Positions 9,545 through 18,586 of a stretch of DNA of 64,000 nt are shown here, piece after piece. The position numbers and the translations under genes were made by a program. How positions within the stretch are numbered: position 1 is the first letter of the stretch; the number at the start of each line of letters is the position of its first letter. The notes below the pieces were generated by a model. That model was not told where the DNA came from and made no database searches. It saw nothing but the letters and a program-made list of their open reading frames with translations. This DNA comes from Ostreococcus lucimarinus CCE9901 (taxonomy: Eukaryota > Chlorophyta > Mamiellophyceae > Mamiellales > Bathycoccaceae), in contig NC_009355.1 in NCBI RefSeq assembly GCF_000092065.1, forward strand, positions 992,001 to 1,056,000, written 5' to 3'.

Positions 9545-9807
9545 TCGCGTTCCGTTCGCGTCCGCGCGAACCCGAGCGCGTCCTCGTCCTCTTCCTCGCT
9601 CTCGCTCTCGCGCGTCGCGCGTCCGTCGTCGACGCCCGCGCGGTGTCTCCGCACCACCGTCGTCGCGCGTCGCATCGCGTCCTCGCGCGCGCCGCTTCGC
9701 GCCGCTTCCTCGCGCGCGCGATCGACCGCGAAGGCGTTGGCGGCCGCCCTCAATTTCGACGCCCGCTCGTCGTCCATCGCCGCGCGCGCGGCGCCCGCGC
9801 GCCCCAT
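8416..9807 (-). CDS. MFAP1: MFAP1-like spliceosome component
   Basis: 463 aa from ATG 9807 (an ATG at 9777 is also possible; the frame is open upstream to 9903). The C-terminal half carries the MFAP1 signature: KPVFVRKIERDTI, EFDAWKSRELERLK, KMAFMQKYYHKGAFFQ and KFGRAGQTKWTHLAAEDT. MFAP1 is a nuclear protein of the spliceosomal B complex working with Prp38. The N-terminal half is acidic, Ser-rich and low complexity, including a run of 12 Thr from a CGT microsatellite. It is divergent from the carbonic anhydrase gene, with 133 bp between the ATGs. Confidence 0.9.
9508..9543. repeat. (CGT)12 trinucleotide microsatellite in MFAP1
   Basis: Twelve uninterrupted CGT units on the plus strand, read as ACG on the minus strand and giving a Thr-12 tract in the acidic disordered region of MFAP1. 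Confidence 0.95.
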
Positions 9808-9940
9808 TTTCGCGCGCGTTTCTTCGCGTCCGTCTCGCGCGCGCGTTTCTTCGCGACGTCGGCGCGCGCGCGTGTGCCGACGCGGCGCGTCGCGCGCGCG
9901 CACCCCTCGGCGCGCACACGCCGACGCGCGGCGTCGCGCG

Positions 9941-10735
9941 ATGCCGTCCGACGCGATCCGCGACTTGATCGCGGGCTACCGCGATTTTCGCGCCGCGCAC
10001 TTCGACGCGCGCCGGGACGCGCGCGCGCGCGACGGCGGCGCGAGCGGCGCGCGATGCGTGCGGTCGACGCTTCGCGAGCTGTCCGAGCGCGGACAAAACC
10101 CGCGCGCGCTCGTCGTGGCGTGCTGCGACAGCCGCGCGGACCCGGCGATCGTGTTCGACACCGCGCCCGGGGACGTGTTCGTGGTGCGGAACGTCGCGAA
10201 CCTGGTGCCGCCGTACACGGGGGTCGATTTCGGGCACCACGGGACGTGCGCGGCGGTGGAGTACAGCGTCGCGCACCTGGAGGTGCCGCTCATCGTCGTC
10301 ATGGGACACACGCAGTGCGGCGGCGCCGCGGCGGGACTGCGAAAGTACGGTGGCGACCCGAACGGCGATCCCGCGGTGTTCGCGGCGAACGAGGCGACCG
10401 GGGAGGGGTTCATCGGATCGTGGGTCGCGCTCACGAAGACGAGCGTGCGCGAGGTGTGCGAAAAGTACGACCCGGACATTCGCGCGCGAATGCTCGAGCA
10501 CGAGTTGGTGCGAAACAGCGTGAGGAATTTAGCGACGTTTCCGTTCGTGCGGGAGCGAATGGATAAGGGGACGCTGGAGGTGATCGGCGCGGTGTTCAAC
10601 GTCTTCGACGGGACGTTGACAATTTTAGACGCCGAGACGGGCGAGTTCGTCGCGCCGGATATATTCGACGACGACGCCCGCGCGTCGGGCGGCGACGACG
10701 TCGCACCGGATGCGAAGCGCGCGAAAGCGGCGTGA
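9941..10735 (+). CDS. Beta-type carbonic anhydrase
   Basis: 264 aa. Reversible hydration of CO2 to bicarbonate. Zinc ligands are visible as C62 (in CCDSR, with the Asp-Arg dyad D63/R65), H123 and C126 in MGHTQCGG. The conserved RNVANLVPPY and the C-terminal FNVFDGTL strand are present. From ATG 9941 there is no transit peptide, so cytosolic location is the simple reading. Codons upstream are open in frame but contain no ATG until deep inside MFAP1 on the other strand. A CTGTAAATT signal lies about 35 nt past the stop and may direct polyadenylation. Confidence 0.93.
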   Translation: MPSDAIRDLIAGYRDFRAAHFDARRDARARDGGASGARCVRSTLRELSERGQNPRALVVACCDSRADPAIVFDTAPGDVFVVRNVANLVPPYTGVDFGHHGTCAAVEYSVAHLEVPLIVVMGHTQCGGAAAGLRKYGGDPNGDPAVFAANEATGEGFIGSWVALTKTSVREVCEKYDPDIRARMLEHELVRNSVRNLATFPFVRERMDKGTLEVIGAVFNVFDGTLTILDAETGEFVAPDIFDDDARASGGDDVAPDAKRAKAA

Positions 10736-10882
10736 CGTGGCGTCCGTCGTCGCGCGCGCGCGCGAGCCGCTGTAAATTACGAATCATTCATTCGCGCGTT
10801 CGCTCGCGTTCGCCGCGCGTCCCGCTCGACCCCTCTCGCCGCACACCGCGCCCCGCGCGCGCGCCCGGGGGCGCCGTTCGCC

Positions 10883-12220
10883 ATGCCGCACGCGCGCGCG
10901 CATCGCGCGCGCGCGTCCGCGTCCGTTCGCGCGTCCTCGCGCGGCGCGCGCTCGACGTCGTCGTCCCGCCGCCGCGCGCCGCGTCGAAAAAGCGCACTTT
11001 TCGCCACGAGTGGATCCGCCGACGCCCGACCGTGGGTCGACGACGTCGAGCGCGCGATCCCCGCGCTGTCGAACGTGCGGTTCGTGATGTGCGCGCCGCA
11101 AGGCCCCGCGAACGTGGGCGCGGCGGCGCGCGTGATGCAAAATTTTGGCATCTACGACTTGGCGCTCGTGGACGTCGGGCCGTTCGTGCTGACGACGACG
11201 ACGCGGAGCGGCGACGCGACGCGAGAAATCTCGGACGAGGCGAGCGAAGGCGAGGGACGCGCGCCCGAACGGGCGAGCGAAGTTCTGGGAAGCGAGGCGC
11301 GGACGACGCCGCTTTGCGAGGAGGCGATGCGGTACGCGTGCGCGGCGGATTGGTTGTTGGCGGACGCCGAGCGATGCGACGACGCGGAGGAGGCGCTGCG
11401 AGGGTGCTCGTTCGTGTTGGCGACGACGGCGAGACCGAGGAGCGGAACACCGCTGATGACGGCGAGGGAGGCGGCGGAGAGAGTGCGCGAGGAGGCGAAA
11501 CGAGGGAAAGTCGCGGTGCTGTTCGGGAACGAGCGCACGGGGTTGACGAACGACGAGTTGAGTTGGGCGCACGCCGCGGTGGCCATTCCGACGGCGGGGG
11601 CGGGTAAGATTTGCCGCAAGAGTTTAAAATATACCGGCGGCACCGGTCCGACGAGCTTAAACTTATCGCACGCGGTCGGCATATTAGCGTACGAAATATT
11701 CATGGCGTGCGGCGGCGAAGCGACGAACGGCGAAATTTTACCGGAGAAGGCAAAGCTCCTCACCGTGGACGAAAAGGTGACGCTGCGAAACGAAATCGTC
11801 GCCGCGCGACGAACGCTCGACGTGTTGCGATCGGACGTCGGCGCATCCACGTCGAGCGCGAGCGCTGACGACGGCGATGGCGAAGACGGCGACGACGAAG
11901 ACGACGAGGAAATCATCGCGCGAGAGGAACGCGCCTTTGAGCGCATCCTCGCGGCGGCGCCCATGCACCGCAGCGACGCCGCCGCGCTCTTCCAGCTTTC
12001 GCGCCGCGTCACCGCCATGGCCAAAGGCGCCGTCGTCGCCCCTCGCGACGGAGAGAATCTGCTCGACGAGACCGTCGTGCAGTGCGTGAGATCCCTCGTC
12101 GACGAAAATCAAGCCGTGACGATTAAATCCGCGCGAAACCGTCTTCGCGCGCGTCTCGGCGTCAGTCTGACCAACCGCGAGATCGCGCGCGCCATCGCGC
12201 GCGCCGCGAGCGACTTGTGA
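10883..12220 (+). CDS. SpoU/TrmH-superfamily RNA 2'-O-methyltransferase (TrmJ-like), probably organellar
   Basis: 445 aa. S-adenosylmethionine-dependent 2'-O-ribose methyltransferase of the SPOUT fold. Family motifs are in order: FVMCAPQGPANVGAAARVMQNFG (motif 1, Asn-containing), VLFGNERTGLTNDEL (motif 2) and SLNLSHAVGILAYE (motif 3, knot). The arrangement with an acidic insert after motif 1 is closest to bacterial TrmJ, which modifies tRNA position 32; the substrate here is inferred. The first 45 residues are Arg/Ser/Ala-rich without acidic residues, as in plastid or mitochondrial transit peptides. An acidic GEDGDDEDDEE linker precedes a C-terminal helical extension. ATG 10883 is the first in frame. 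Confidence 0.82.
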   Translation: MPHARAHRARASASVRASSRGARSTSSSRRRAPRRKSALFATSGSADARPWVDDVERAIPALSNVRFVMCAPQGPANVGAAARVMQNFGIYDLALVDVGPFVLTTTTRSGDATREISDEASEGEGRAPERASEVLGSEARTTPLCEEAMRYACAADWLLADAERCDDAEEALRGCSFVLATTARPRSGTPLMTAREAAERVREEAKRGKVAVLFGNERTGLTNDELSWAHAAVAIPTAGAGKICRKSLKYTGGTGPTSLNLSHAVGILAYEIFMACGGEATNGEILPEKAKLLTVDEKVTLRNEIVAARRTLDVLRSDVGASTSSASADDGDGEDGDDEDDEEIIAREERAFERILAAAPMHRSDAAALFQLSRRVTAMAKGAVVAPRDGENLLDETVVQCVRSLVDENQAVTIKSARNRLRARLGVSLTNREIARAIARAASDL

Positions 12221-12337
12221 AACGAGCCAATCCAGCGTCTCCGCCGTCTGTTCGACTCCCGCGTCGCCGTGGACGCCATCGACGTCTCGCGCTTCGCCTC
12301 GCGCCGCTTCGCGTCCCCACTCGCCGCCGCGCGCGCC

Positions 12338-13486
12338 ATGGCCCCCACCGTCATCCTCGACCTCGACGGCACGCTGATCAACACCGAGCAGCTCGTCGAT
12401 GAGATTTGCACCGCCGTCGTCCTCGAGATCGCGCCGCGCCTGTCCCCGTCCGTCGTCCACGACGCCCTCGAGCGCGTGCGAGGGATGCGTCCGCTCGAAG
12501 CGTCGCGCGCGCTGTGCGCCTCGCTCGAGCTCTCGACGCTCGAGCGCGTCACCGGGGAGGCCCTGCTCGAGCGCACGTCACCGCTGCTCGACGCCAGATG
12601 GCGGGAGGTCAGGCTCATGCCGGGCGCGCGGCGTTTGTTGGAACATCTGCGCGCGCGCGGCGTCCCGTTCGGCTTGGCGACGAGCACGCCGGCGACGTAT
12701 TTAAAGGAGAAGATGCGCGGACACGAGGACGTGCTGGCGATGATGGATTGCGTCGTTACGGGATGCATGGTGAATCGAGGGAAACCCGATCCGGAGATAT
12801 TCGTCGCCGCGAGCGCGAAATTGGGCGCGGAGGCGAGCGCGTGCGTGGTTTTGGAGGATACGCCGGTGGGATGCGAAGCGGCGCGGCGTGCGGGGTGTAA
12901 AACGATTGCGATTCCATCGATACGCGATCGGAAGTGCTTCGAAGCGTGGAGCGATGTGGTTCTGCACTCGTTGTACGACTTGGAGTTGGAAAAGTTTGGT
13001 CTGCCGGCGTTCGACGACTGGTTGCCGGTCGGCGACGGGAGCGCGGATCGCGTGTTGCCGGTGCCGACGATCGAGATGCGAGGGCCGGTGGTGAAGGGAT
13101 TCGGTCGGGGATCAACGCAGCTCGGGATTCCGACGGCGAACTTGGACATTGTGCCGTTGAAGCATCAAGTCGACTCGCTCGCGCCGGGCATTTATCTAGG
13201 ATTCGCGTCGATTCGAGGCGAGACGCACAAGATGGTGATGAGCATAGGATGGAATCCGTACTTTGACAACTCGAAGAAGACGATCGAGCCGTGGCTCCTG
13301 CATGAATTCGAAAGTGACTTTTACGGAGAAGAGCTCAGTCTCGTTGTCGTGGGGTACATTCGCCCTGAGGCTGATTTCACGACGCTAGAGGCGCTCGTTG
13401 AGCGCATTCATCGCGACGCTGAAGTCGCTCGCGTCGTGCTCGAACGGGAGCCTTTCGTGGGGAAGCGGCAGATGTTGATGCCTTGA
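12338..13486 (+). CDS. FHY: Bifunctional FMN hydrolase / riboflavin kinase
   Basis: 382 aa, close to the plant bifunctional enzyme. The N-terminal HAD phosphatase has D8-x-D10 in VILDLDGT, the Thr motif LATSTPAT, Lys in NRGKPDPEIF, and DTPVGCEAARRAG. The C-terminal riboflavin kinase has GFGRGSTQLGIPTANLD (flavin/ATP loop), GIYLGFASIRG and the MSIGWNPYFDN strand. Known for the plant orthologue: phosphorylates riboflavin to FMN and dephosphorylates FMN. ATG 12338 is the first ATG in the frame (codons back to 12269 contain none). It is only 117 bp downstream of the methyltransferase stop on the same strand. Confidence 0.92.
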   Translation: MAPTVILDLDGTLINTEQLVDEICTAVVLEIAPRLSPSVVHDALERVRGMRPLEASRALCASLELSTLERVTGEALLERTSPLLDARWREVRLMPGARRLLEHLRARGVPFGLATSTPATYLKEKMRGHEDVLAMMDCVVTGCMVNRGKPDPEIFVAASAKLGAEASACVVLEDTPVGCEAARRAGCKTIAIPSIRDRKCFEAWSDVVLHSLYDLELEKFGLPAFDDWLPVGDGSADRVLPVPTIEMRGPVVKGFGRGSTQLGIPTANLDIVPLKHQVDSLAPGIYLGFASIRGETHKMVMSIGWNPYFDNSKKTIEPWLLHEFESDFYGEELSLVVVGYIRPEADFTTLEALVERIHRDAEVARVVLEREPFVGKRQMLMP

Positions 13487-13518
13487 TTTCATTGTACAGA
13501 TACTAATGTTACAGATAG

Positions 13519-14751
13519 CTAGGTTTGCGTTTGTGTCCCCCGCGCTTTGACTTGTGCCACGGATTTGCGCACGAAATGCAACGCGCTCGAAGCGAAGTCG
13601 ATGGCGCGTTCGTGCGCGTGCATGCCTCCGCCCTCGTCTAGCGGCTTCGGTGCACGCGCCGCGCGCAATTGCGCTGAAATAGCGGCGGCGTGCTCTGCGT
13701 CGTGTGCGTCCGCGGCCGCCTTCGCGCGCTTGTACTCGACGTTATTGGTGCTTGCCTCGAGTGGTTCGCGCAGAGACGGCAACACGCTCGCGTCGTAATC
13801 CTTCGCTCCGCCTTCCAAAAACAATCGATACGCCTCACCGTCGCGACTCTGCACTTCGAGCGCGAGCAGCGGTATTCCATACATTCCACCCCACTTGCGC
13901 GCGCCCAAGCTGACGACGCCGCGCTTGCGCGTGCCTCGTAATTCAAACGCGACGTGCGCCCATTTCGAGTCCACGCTCACGGGAAGCGTGACGGCGCCAA
14001 AAACTCTAGAAGTCGTGCGCTTAAACAGCGCGAGACCTCCACCTGAAGTGACGATAACGCGCGATTCTCCCAAAGTCACCGGTCCACCGAGCAGCTCGCG
14101 CACGCCCGAGTGCGCTTCGAGCCTGCGCATCGCGAGCGTCACCGCGTAATCGACGTCCAAACGCCACCGTTGCCGCAACGCGAACGCCCCGACGCCCGCG
14201 AGTAACATCGACCCACCGAGCATCGACGGATCGCCAAACGCCACGTCAAACACCGCACTATCGCACGGCACGCCCATGACATCGCTCTTAAACGCCCGCG
14301 CCGCGCGCCACGTCGCCGTCCCGCACGCCGCCGCGCTCGCCGCCTCCAAACTCCGCCAATGCCTCGCGATCGCGCTCAGCGCCCGCTGTTCCACCGCTCG
14401 CTTCACGACGCCGGGATTCATCGACGACGCCGTCCACAAATACTCGCTCGCCCGTTTCCCGAGCACCCGATCCGTGGCGTCGCGCGCTCGTCGAGTCGCG
14501 TTCGCGCTCGCGCGCTCCGCCGCCGCGCGCGCCGATTCCATCGTTTTCGACGCCGCCTCCCGCGCGCGCCCGCGCGCGTCGCTCAAAACCTTCCCGTACG
14601 TCGCGGCGTCGCCCGAGGCGTACGCGCGCGACTCCCCGCGCGCGTGCGCCCCGCGCGCGCGCGCAGCTGTCAAAAGATTTGAAATCATCGCCGAGCTCTC
14701 TCGCGCGCGCGTCGCCCGCGTCGCCGCGGCGCGCGCGATGTCGGCGCGCAT
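13519..14751 (-). CDS. Probable mitochondrial protein with Coa1/Tim21-like domain
   Basis: 410 aa. The first about 45 residues are Ala/Arg-rich ending RAYAS, like a mitochondrial presequence. An Ala/Arg helical region follows, then a short hydrophobic segment at about 180-195 (MLLAGVGAFAL). After it comes a beta-rich block (LLGGPVTLGESRVIVTSGGG, FGAVTLPVSVDSKWAHVAFEL, LLALEVQSRDGEAYRLF). This matches the general pattern of Coa1/Tim21 proteins: one membrane helix, an LGxPV start and several strands. That assignment is inference from pattern only. A second start at the M of MISNLLT is possible. It is convergent with FHY (32 bp between stops) and divergent from NAA15 (134 bp). Confidence 0.55.
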   Translation of the reverse strand: MRADIARAAATRATRARESSAMISNLLTAARARGAHARGESRAYASGDAATYGKVLSDARGRAREAASKTMESARAAAERASANATRRARDATDRVLGKRASEYLWTASSMNPGVVKRAVEQRALSAIARHWRSLEAASAAACGTATWRAARAFKSDVMGVPCDSAVFDVAFGDPSMLGGSMLLAGVGAFALRQRWRLDVDYAVTLAMRRLEAHSGVRELLGGPVTLGESRVIVTSGGGLALFKRTTSRVFGAVTLPVSVDSKWAHVAFELRGTRKRGVVSLGARKWGGMYGIPLLALEVQSRDGEAYRLFLEGGAKDYDASVLPSLREPLEASTNNVEYKRAKAAADAHDAEHAAAISAQLRAARAPKPLDEGGGMHAHERAIDFASSALHFVRKSVAQVKARGTQTQT

Positions 14752-14885
14752 CGCGCGTTTTCGCGCCCTCGCGCGGTTCGCCCACGCGTCGCGCGCCCCG
14801 CGCGCCGTGCTGTGCGGCGCTGCGCGATCGTCATCGCGCGGTCGATCGCCATTCGGCCGCGCGCGGCGCCGCCCTCGCGCGCGCG

Positions 14886-17534
14886 ATGTCGCACGACCCG
14901 CACGCGCTTCCCAATCGCGAGCGCGCGCTGTTCACCGCCGTCGTCGACGCGTACGAGACGAAAAAGTACGCCGAGGGCGTCGCGGCGGCGGATGCCATCC
15001 TGAAGAAATTTCCCGAGCACGGCGAAACGCTGGCGATGAAGGGGCTGATCGTGCGCTCGATGGACGAGGGACACGAGCGCCACGACGAGGCGCACGCGCT
15101 GTGCGCGCGAGGGATCGAGTGCCACCCGGGATCGCACGTGTGCTGGCACGTGCTCGGGTTGGTGCACCGAGCGGAGCGGAACCACGCGGAGAGCGCGAAG
15201 TGCTACGCGCAAGCGCTGAAGATCGATCCCGAGAACTCGCTGGTGATGAAGGATTTGTCGCTGGTGTACGCGCAGACGAGAAACGTGAAGGCGTTCGTGG
15301 AGCTGAGATGGAAGATTTTGTCGAGGAAGCGCGATCAGCGAATGTCGTACGTGGCGTTGGCGTGCGGGTTACATTTGATGGGGGAGCACGAGAACGCGTA
15401 TGAGGTGTTGGACAGTTACGAGAAGATACGAAGAGGGGCGAATATCGATCACCGCGGGGCGTGGAGGGATGAAGATCCCTTGATGAAGCGATTCGACGCG
15501 AGCGAGCTCGCGTTGTTCAAGGCGAAGCTGAAGCGCGCGGCGGGGAAGGAAAAAGACGCCTTGGCACTGTTAGAGCGCGGTGAGGAGACGATCGTGGACA
15601 AAGTGGCATATCTGACGTTTAAGGGCGAGGTGCAAGTCGCGCTCGGCATGAACGCTGCGGCTGAGGAGACGTATTGGAAGTTGCTCGAACGTTTGCCTGA
15701 CAGTTACGATTATCACGAGGCCCTGCGCGTCGTCAAGGGGCTTCCCGAGAAGGTGCACGACGGCGCGAAGGAGATTTCAGACGATGATATCGCAAAGTTG
15801 AAATCGCTTTACGAAGAAATCGGTTCGAAGTTGCAGTACTGCGCCGCGGCGAAGCGTTTGCCCTTATCGTTCACCAAAGCGGGCGAAGAGTTTAAGAAGC
15901 TCATCGTGACATACGTGGAAAAACCACTTCGTAAAGGCGTGCCGAGCTTGTTTGAGGATTTGAGGAATTTGTACGAAAATTCGGCGAAAGCGACACTGTT
16001 GGAAGACATTTTTACTGACACCGTGCGCTCGCTCAAGGAAAGTGGCAAGTTTTTATCCGGCGGTGCGACAAAGTCCGAGGACGAAAAGAAGGAATGCGTC
16101 ATGTACGCGGTCAACCTGCTCGCCATGCATTACGACGAGATGGGGCGTAGATCAAGCGACGGTGGCGCCAAAGAGTTCGCCAAGGCGATCGAGTGCATCG
16201 ACGAAGCGATCGCATCGAACGACTCGTGCGTGGAGTTGTACTTGAACAAGGCGACAATTCTCGAGCACGCAGGCGATTTGCAAGGCGCCGCGAACGCCGC
16301 GGAAACCTCTCGCAAACTCGATCTCGCCGATAGGTACTTGAACTCTAACTGTGTGCGACACATGTTGCGTGCCGGGCGTTACGCTTACGCGGAACAGCTC
16401 GCAGCCATGTTTGCGCGTGATGGCGATCAGGCGACGAATTCGTTCGACATGGAGGCGACGTGGTTCGAGCTCGAGGCGGCCAAGTGCCACATCAGAGGGA
16501 AGAAGTACGGGCGTGCGTTAAAATATTACCACGCAGTGCTCACGCATTTTGACCAGTTTATCGAAGATGAATTCGACTTTCACGGGTACTGTTTGCGACG
16601 AACGTCCATTAGCGCGTACTTGGACTTGTTACGAGCGGAGGATCGCATGTTCGCGAGACCGGAATTCCGCGAAGCGGCGCGGGGCGCGATCACACTTTAC
16701 GTCAACCTGTTCGACGAGCCACCGGCTAAGAAAGTGGCTGATTTAGAAGCAAAGCTCGCTGCCATGTCATCTGACGACGCCGCGAAATTCCGCGAGCACA
16801 TGCGCGTCGAGAGAGAACGCGAGGAAGCGGCGGAGAAGGCGCGCCTCGAGGCGTTGGAGGAGCAAAAGAAGATAGCCGCGGCGCAGGAAAGCAAGAACAA
16901 AAGCCCCAAGGACACCCCGCAGAAGGTTGATCCAGACCCTGTCGGTGAGGCTTTGGAAAACACCAATCAGCCGCTCGAACAAGCGATGAAATTCGTCGAA
17001 CCGCTGTTGAAGCACGCCGCTGATTACGAGGAGACGCAGCTTCTCGCGTTCGAAGTATTCATTCGTCAAGGCAAACCGATACTGGCGCTCAAAACGGTAA
17101 ATGAGGCATTAAAGATCGCCCCCAGCAGCTTCAGAGCGAAACGTAATATCGTTCGGCTGGCGCGTTCGGTCGAGAAGATGGACGAGTCGAATGCGATGAA
17201 GAAGATTTTGACGATGCAAGTCGGGAAATTGATGGGCGATAAAACGGCTTCTGAGTTCGCAGCTTCGATGTCGTTCGAAGAAGCGTCGCACCCGGTCGAC
17301 ATCGCGGCCGTTGCTTTCGCTAAGCGCGAGGTTGGCGATGACTCCGCCTTGGTTGAAGGCGCCAAGGCGACCAAGATGGGTGCAGAGTTCTCACTTGATG
17401 ATTACTTGAACGCTTTGGACACGTACGCCGACGCGAGTGAAGCCGCCGCTGAAGCGCTCACGAAAACGTGCGCTCAAGCGTTCCCGTACGCGACGTGTTT
17501 TGGTGGGGCCAAGTGCACCGCGCGCGAAAACTAG
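14886..17534 (+). CDS. NAA15: NatA N-terminal acetyltransferase auxiliary subunit
   Basis: 882 aa. Scaffold and ribosome anchor of NatA, which acetylates N-termini exposed after Met removal, with NAA10 as catalytic partner. The N-terminus matches NAA15 (LPNRERALF, KKYAEGVAAADAIL, GETLAMKGLIVRS). TPR-like helical repeats run through most of the protein, such as HVLGLVHRAERNHAESAKCYAQALKIDPEN and DLSLVYAQTRN. A charged coiled-coil at about 635-680 (EREREEAAEKARLEALEEQKK) corresponds to the Lys/Glu-rich region of the family. ATG 14886 is chosen because NAA15 homology begins there; the frame is open further upstream to 14679 with an Arg/Ser-rich tail probably belonging to the 5' UTR. Confidence 0.92.
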   Translation: MSHDPHALPNRERALFTAVVDAYETKKYAEGVAAADAILKKFPEHGETLAMKGLIVRSMDEGHERHDEAHALCARGIECHPGSHVCWHVLGLVHRAERNHAESAKCYAQALKIDPENSLVMKDLSLVYAQTRNVKAFVELRWKILSRKRDQRMSYVALACGLHLMGEHENAYEVLDSYEKIRRGANIDHRGAWRDEDPLMKRFDASELALFKAKLKRAAGKEKDALALLERGEETIVDKVAYLTFKGEVQVALGMNAAAEETYWKLLERLPDSYDYHEALRVVKGLPEKVHDGAKEISDDDIAKLKSLYEEIGSKLQYCAAAKRLPLSFTKAGEEFKKLIVTYVEKPLRKGVPSLFEDLRNLYENSAKATLLEDIFTDTVRSLKESGKFLSGGATKSEDEKKECVMYAVNLLAMHYDEMGRRSSDGGAKEFAKAIECIDEAIASNDSCVELYLNKATILEHAGDLQGAANAAETSRKLDLADRYLNSNCVRHMLRAGRYAYAEQLAAMFARDGDQATNSFDMEATWFELEAAKCHIRGKKYGRALKYYHAVLTHFDQFIEDEFDFHGYCLRRTSISAYLDLLRAEDRMFARPEFREAARGAITLYVNLFDEPPAKKVADLEAKLAAMSSDDAAKFREHMRVEREREEAAEKARLEALEEQKKIAAAQESKNKSPKDTPQKVDPDPVGEALENTNQPLEQAMKFVEPLLKHAADYEETQLLAFEVFIRQGKPILALKTVNEALKIAPSSFRAKRNIVRLARSVEKMDESNAMKKILTMQVGKLMGDKTASEFAASMSFEEASHPVDIAAVAFAKREVGDDSALVEGAKATKMGAEFSLDDYLNALDTYADASEAAAEALTKTCAQAFPYATCFGGAKCTAREN

Positions 17535-17614
17535 AGCGCGCATAGTAGACTGCGATTCTGTGAAACACAATATTCTTACAATTCTCTCCGCGGTGCTGGT
17601 CGCGACTCGCGGAA

Positions 17615-18396
17615 TCACGTCCCCTTCAGCGTCTCGAGACGGTTCGCTAAATCCGCTTCCGCTTGTTTCGCCGCTGGAATCGTCGTCCCTGCCGCGGGTA
17701 AATCACTCGCAAACTCCAACCCGTGCTCATCCGCGATTTGCTGCATCAGCAACGCCACGTCCTCCGGCGGCGTCGACAACGCCGACGTGTTCCCCATCGC
17801 CTGCTCCACGAATTCCGTCTGAACGTCCAAATTCTCGAACTGTTTCTCGAATTCATCCATCGTCTCCGAAACCTTCTCCAAATTGTTTGTGTTCAAGCTC
17901 TTCTCCAACGATTTCACGATGCCAGACATGTCTGCGTTGACCGCGTTCATCTTCGCCTGCGTCTCCAAACGCGCCACCACGCCGTCCAATCGACTCGCCA
18001 ACCGCAGCATATTCAACCCCTCGTTCTTCTTGCGTATCGCATCTTGCGCGTGTATTTTCGCCCCATCGATATTTCCGCGCTCGATCGCGCGCTTCACCTG
18101 CGAGCGTCGTCGATTCGCCGCGCGTCTCGTCGTCAGTTGCGCGTTCTCCGCCACCTGGCTCGTTCGCGTCCCGTCACCCGCCGCGCGCGGCGTCCAACGC
18201 GCGCGCGGCGTCCGCGCGTCGACCGCGAGCGTCGCGGCGTTAAAACGCGCACCTTTGATTTGTTCGCGCGCTCCTCGGCCTCGCACTTCTTCGCCGCGCG
18301 CGCGAGTGATTTCGCGGTGAATTTCAGATTGAAAATTTGATCTTGCAGCTTGGCGTCCGCGCTGCCGCGACCGAACAGGTTCGAAAGCAGACCCAT
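17615..18396 (-). CDS. CHMP1: ESCRT-III subunit CHMP1 (Vps46/Did2), two exons
   Basis: 208 aa from exons 18396-18253 and 18097-17615. Small helical membrane-remodelling protein acting late in multivesicular body formation and abscission. Exon 1 begins MGLLSNLFG and carries the basic first helix. Exon 2 begins VKRAIERGNIDGAKIHAQDAIRKKN, the conserved helix 2 of CHMP1. The C-terminus (LANRLETLKGT) is a MIM1 motif that binds MIT domains of VPS4-type partners. The splice is phase 0 (NKSK|VKRA). It is convergent with NAA15, 80 bp apart. Confidence 0.92.
18098..18252 (-). other. Intron of CHMP1
   Basis: 155 nt on the minus strand. Donor GTGCGC after AAAG, acceptor CAG before GTGAAG. ACTGACG lies about 36 nt before the acceptor. 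Retention would insert an Arg-rich stretch that no CHMP1 has. Confidence 0.85.
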
Positions 18397-18586
18397 GGCG
18401 CGGAGTCGCGCTTTGTTCGTTTCGTGCGCGCGCGCGTGCGGAAACGACGGAGACGCCGAGGTGGGTTTTGAGGACTGAGACGAGAGCGAGGCAACTGTCG
18501 GCGGACGCGACGGCGCCGGCGAGGACAGCTGAGCGTTGAACAGCGTGAATGAATTAAAATAAATGAGTGCGCGCGTCCTAGTTCAA

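Noticed and set aside
12269-12337. Upstream start for FMN hydrolase/riboflavin kinase
   Set aside because: The first codon is GTG, and no ATG exists in that stretch.
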